A stretch of DNA of 7,203 bases, taken from positions 1 through 7,203 of the forward strand of contig CAMNQO010000087.1 of assembly GCA_946549475.1 (NCBI GenBank), read 5' to 3'. The position numbers were made by a program, and so were the translations under genes. The notes beneath the pieces were generated by a model, which had not been told where the DNA came from, searched no databases, and saw only the letters and a list, made by a program, of their open reading frames with translations. Below, in pieces: positions 5,745 through 7,203 of the stretch (positions are counted from its first letter, which is position 1; each line of letters begins with the position of its first letter). Source of the DNA: an uncultured Bacteroidales bacterium. GTDB taxonomy: Bacteria > Bacteroidota > Bacteroidia > Bacteroidales > UBA932.

Positions 5745-6602
5745 ATGATAGTTATAAAGACGATACAAGAAATCCGTGACCGGGTCGGGGCCTGGAAGAA
5801 AGAGGGGCTTAGCATCGGGCTTGTCCCTACCATGGGATATCTCCATGAGGGACATCAGAGCCTGATCAGAAAGTCGGCGGAGCAGAACGACCGGACTGTC
5901 GTGTCCGTGTTTGTCAATCCCATTCAGTTTGGTCCCAACGAAGATTTGGAGACCTATCCCCGGGATTTGGAACGCGACAGGGCGGCGGTGGAAGAAGCCG
6001 GAGGAGACCTGATTTTCAATCCCGAACCGGCGGAAATGTATCCGGACCACTTCACTTCCTTCATCGATACCACCGAAACCACCGAACTGTTGTGCGGCGC
6101 CGTCCGGCCCGTCCACTTCCGAGGGGTCTGCACGGTGGTCGGGAAGTTGTTCAATATCGTGTGCCCGGACCGGGCCTATTTCGGGCTGAAAGACGCCCAG
6201 CAGTTTGCCACGATCCGGCGTTTCGTACGCGACCTCAATTTCCCGGTCGAGATTGTGGCCTGCCCGATCGTCAGGGAAAGCGACGGACTGGCCAAGTCGA
6301 GCCGCAACACCTATCTCAGCCCTGCCGAGCGCAAAGCGGCAGTCATACTCTCAAAGAGTTTGAATCTGGGCAGACAGGCCATCGAAGAAGGGGAGAGGGA
6401 TGCCGGCAAGGTCATAGACATCATCACGGCATCGCTGAAGTCGGAGCCGCTCGCCCGCATCGATTATGTGGAAGCGGTCGATTTCGGGAACATCCAGCGC
6501 GTCGGACGCATTCAAGGCGAGACGCTGGTGGCCGTCGCCGTCTATATCGGAAAGACCCGGCTGATAGACAACTTTCTCATTAATACGGAAGAAAAGCAAT
6601 GA
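5745..6602 (+). CDS. panC: Pantothenate synthetase (pantoate--beta-alanine ligase)
   Basis: A 285-residue full-length cytoplasmic enzyme that activates pantoate with ATP and joins it to beta-alanine to form pantothenate. GLVPTMGYLHEGH (25-37) holds the nucleotidyl-transferase HxGH motif. FVNPIQFGPNED (56-67) supplies Asn58 and Gln61. HFRGVCTVVGKLFNIV (124-139) and DRAYFGLKDAQQ (142-153) supply Lys149, Asp150 and Gln153. CPIVRESDGLAKSSRN (173-188) supplies the Ser-Ser-Arg active-site end. Unusual residues are Val123 where many homologues have Gly in RPGHF, Leu148 where Gln or Glu is usual in FG(Q/E)KD, and Phe154 for Leu. The catalytic residues are intact, so it should be active. Its wording resembles clostridial PanC more than the typical Bacteroides enzyme. 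It overlaps panD by 4 bp (ATGA). It starts with ATG at 5745. Confidence 0.96.
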   Translation: MIVIKTIQEIRDRVGAWKKEGLSIGLVPTMGYLHEGHQSLIRKSAEQNDRTVVSVFVNPIQFGPNEDLETYPRDLERDRAAVEEAGGDLIFNPEPAEMYPDHFTSFIDTTETTELLCGAVRPVHFRGVCTVVGKLFNIVCPDRAYFGLKDAQQFATIRRFVRDLNFPVEIVACPIVRESDGLAKSSRNTYLSPAERKAAVILSKSLNLGRQAIEEGERDAGKVIDIITASLKSEPLARIDYVEAVDFGNIQRVGRIQGETLVAVAVYIGKTRLIDNFLINTEEKQ

Positions 6603-6988
6603 CACTCACATTACTCAAGGCAAAGATTCACCGTGCGGTCGTGACGCAGGCGGATCTGGACTATGTCGGCAGCGTCACGATCGATGCCTCGTTGATGGAA
6701 AAGGCCGGCATCGTGGAGTATGAGAAGGTCCTGATTGCGGATTTGACCAACGGCAACCGTATCGAAACCTATGTCATCACAGGGGAAGCGGATTCCGGAA
6801 TCATCTGCGTGAACGGAGCCGCCGCCCGATGCGTCGAAGTGGGGGACAAGGTCATCATCATGGCTTTTGCCGGCATGACGCCGGACGAGGCGCAGACGCA
6901 CACTCCCAAGGTCGTATTTGTCGATGGGCGCAACCGTGCCATCCGGACGACTGATTGTGAAAAACATGACTGGAATCTATCCAGATGA
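6599..6988 (+). CDS. panD: Aspartate 1-decarboxylase precursor, pyruvoyl enzyme
   Basis: A 129-residue proenzyme that makes beta-alanine from L-aspartate, feeding PanC. The self-cleavage site is present: YVGSVTID with Gly24-Ser25, so Ser25 becomes the pyruvoyl group. Other family features are KAKIHRAVVTQADL (7-20) with Lys9 and His11, TNGNRIETYVITGE with Arg54 and Tyr58, and NGAAARCVEVGDKVIIMAFA. The C-terminal tail after VVFVDGRNRAI is slightly longer and more polar than usual. The ATG overlaps the panC stop as ATGA, a sign of translational coupling, and the coaBC start follows 15 nt after its stop. No separate maturation factor (PanM/PanZ) is visible; Bacteroidota generally mature PanD without one. 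Confidence 0.96.
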   Translation: MTLTLLKAKIHRAVVTQADLDYVGSVTIDASLMEKAGIVEYEKVLIADLTNGNRIETYVITGEADSGIICVNGAAARCVEVGDKVIIMAFAGMTPDEAQTHTPKVVFVDGRNRAIRTTDCEKHDWNLSR

Positions 6989-7003
6989 GTTGATTTTTTC
7001 ATC

Positions 7004-7203
7004 ATGCTGAAGGGAAAGACAATCATACTCGGCGTAACGGGCAGCATCGCAGCATACAAGACGGCCGGTCTTGCATCGATGCTGGTCAAATTGCAGGCCG
7101 ATGTACATGTGATAATGACCCGCAACGCCACCCAGTTCATCAGTCCGCTCACTTTTGAAAGTCTGACCGGCAACAAATGCGTGACCGACATGTTCGACCG
7201 GAA
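7004..7203 (+). CDS. coaBC: Phosphopantothenoylcysteine decarboxylase/phosphopantothenate--cysteine ligase, N-terminal part
   Basis: The first 66 codons of a flavoprotein-type gene that runs off the window. Translation gives MLKGKTIILGVTGSIAAYKT, then a segment with VHVIMTRNATQFISPLTFES (35-54) and LTGNKCVTDMFDR. GVTGSIAAYK is the FMN-binding start of the CoaC/flavoprotein fold, and the FxxPLTFExLTGNKC wording is that of bifunctional CoaBC. The enzyme converts 4'-phosphopantothenate and cysteine to 4'-phosphopantetheine, the next step after PanC and pantothenate kinase. The catalytic His and the whole CoaB half lie outside the window, so a monofunctional CoaC cannot be excluded. It is 15 nt downstream of panD on the same strand and presumably in the same operon. 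Confidence 0.88.
   Translation, partial: MLKGKTIILGVTGSIAAYKTAGLASMLVKLQADVHVIMTRNATQFISPLTFESLTGNKCVTDMFDR

Noticed and set aside
6970..6999. Possible terminator between panD and coaBC (CTGGA/TCCAG stem and a six-T run)
   Set aside because: The stem is only 5 bp, lies within the panD coding end, and is separated from the T run by 9 nt, so it is unlikely to end transcription.
1..7203. CRISPR arrays, insertion sequences, tRNA genes and long direct repeats
   Set aside because: I saw no regularly spaced repeats, transposase-like frames, tRNA cloverleaf or terminal inverted repeats on either strand.

Overview
The window looks like chromosomal DNA of a moderately GC-rich member of the Bacteroidota, most likely order Bacteroidales. 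Three things point that way. Promoter-like boxes of the Bacteroides type (TAnnTTTG) precede most transcription units. Starts are AT-rich and lack clear Shine-Dalgarno sequences. The families present (surface lipoprotein with a DUF4625-like domain, TonB-dependent receptor, TM2/CD225/DUF2752 membrane proteins) are typical of that phylum. I cannot name a genus. Family assignments come from recognised motifs, not from a search.

Layout. Bases 1-79 hold the 3' end of a 5S rRNA gene and the terminator of its rRNA operon. Bases 120-1183, minus strand, hold three short membrane-protein genes in one apparent operon, in transcription order TM2 domain, CD225/dispanin, DUF2752. A 121-bp divergent promoter region (1184-1304) separates them from a plus-strand operon at 1305-4282. 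That operon encodes a small His/Cys-rich membrane protein, a TonB-dependent outer-membrane receptor and a His-rich DUF4625-like lipoprotein. Its last gene overlaps tail to tail with a minus-strand sodium:alanine/glycine symporter gene of the AGCS family (4257-5633). A second divergent region (5634-5744) leads into panC, panD and the start of coaBC (5745 to the window end), a pantothenate/coenzyme A operon that continues past the edge.

How the genes work together. The 1305-4282 operon looks like an outer-membrane uptake system, and the density of histidines in all three products suggests a divalent or transition metal such as zinc as the ligand. That is inference. The pan genes make beta-alanine (PanD), join it to pantoate (PanC) and carry 4'-phosphopantothenate to 4'-phosphopantetheine (CoaBC). 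panB is not next to them in this window. The symporter imports small neutral amino acids and has no evident functional link to its neighbours beyond the fact that L-alanine/glycine and CoA metabolism are both housekeeping.

The parts that best repay a second look are the His-rich receptor cassette, the TM2-CD225-DUF2752 trio, the Firmicutes-like flavour of panC and coaBC, and the 26-bp convergent gene overlap that leaves no room for a terminator.
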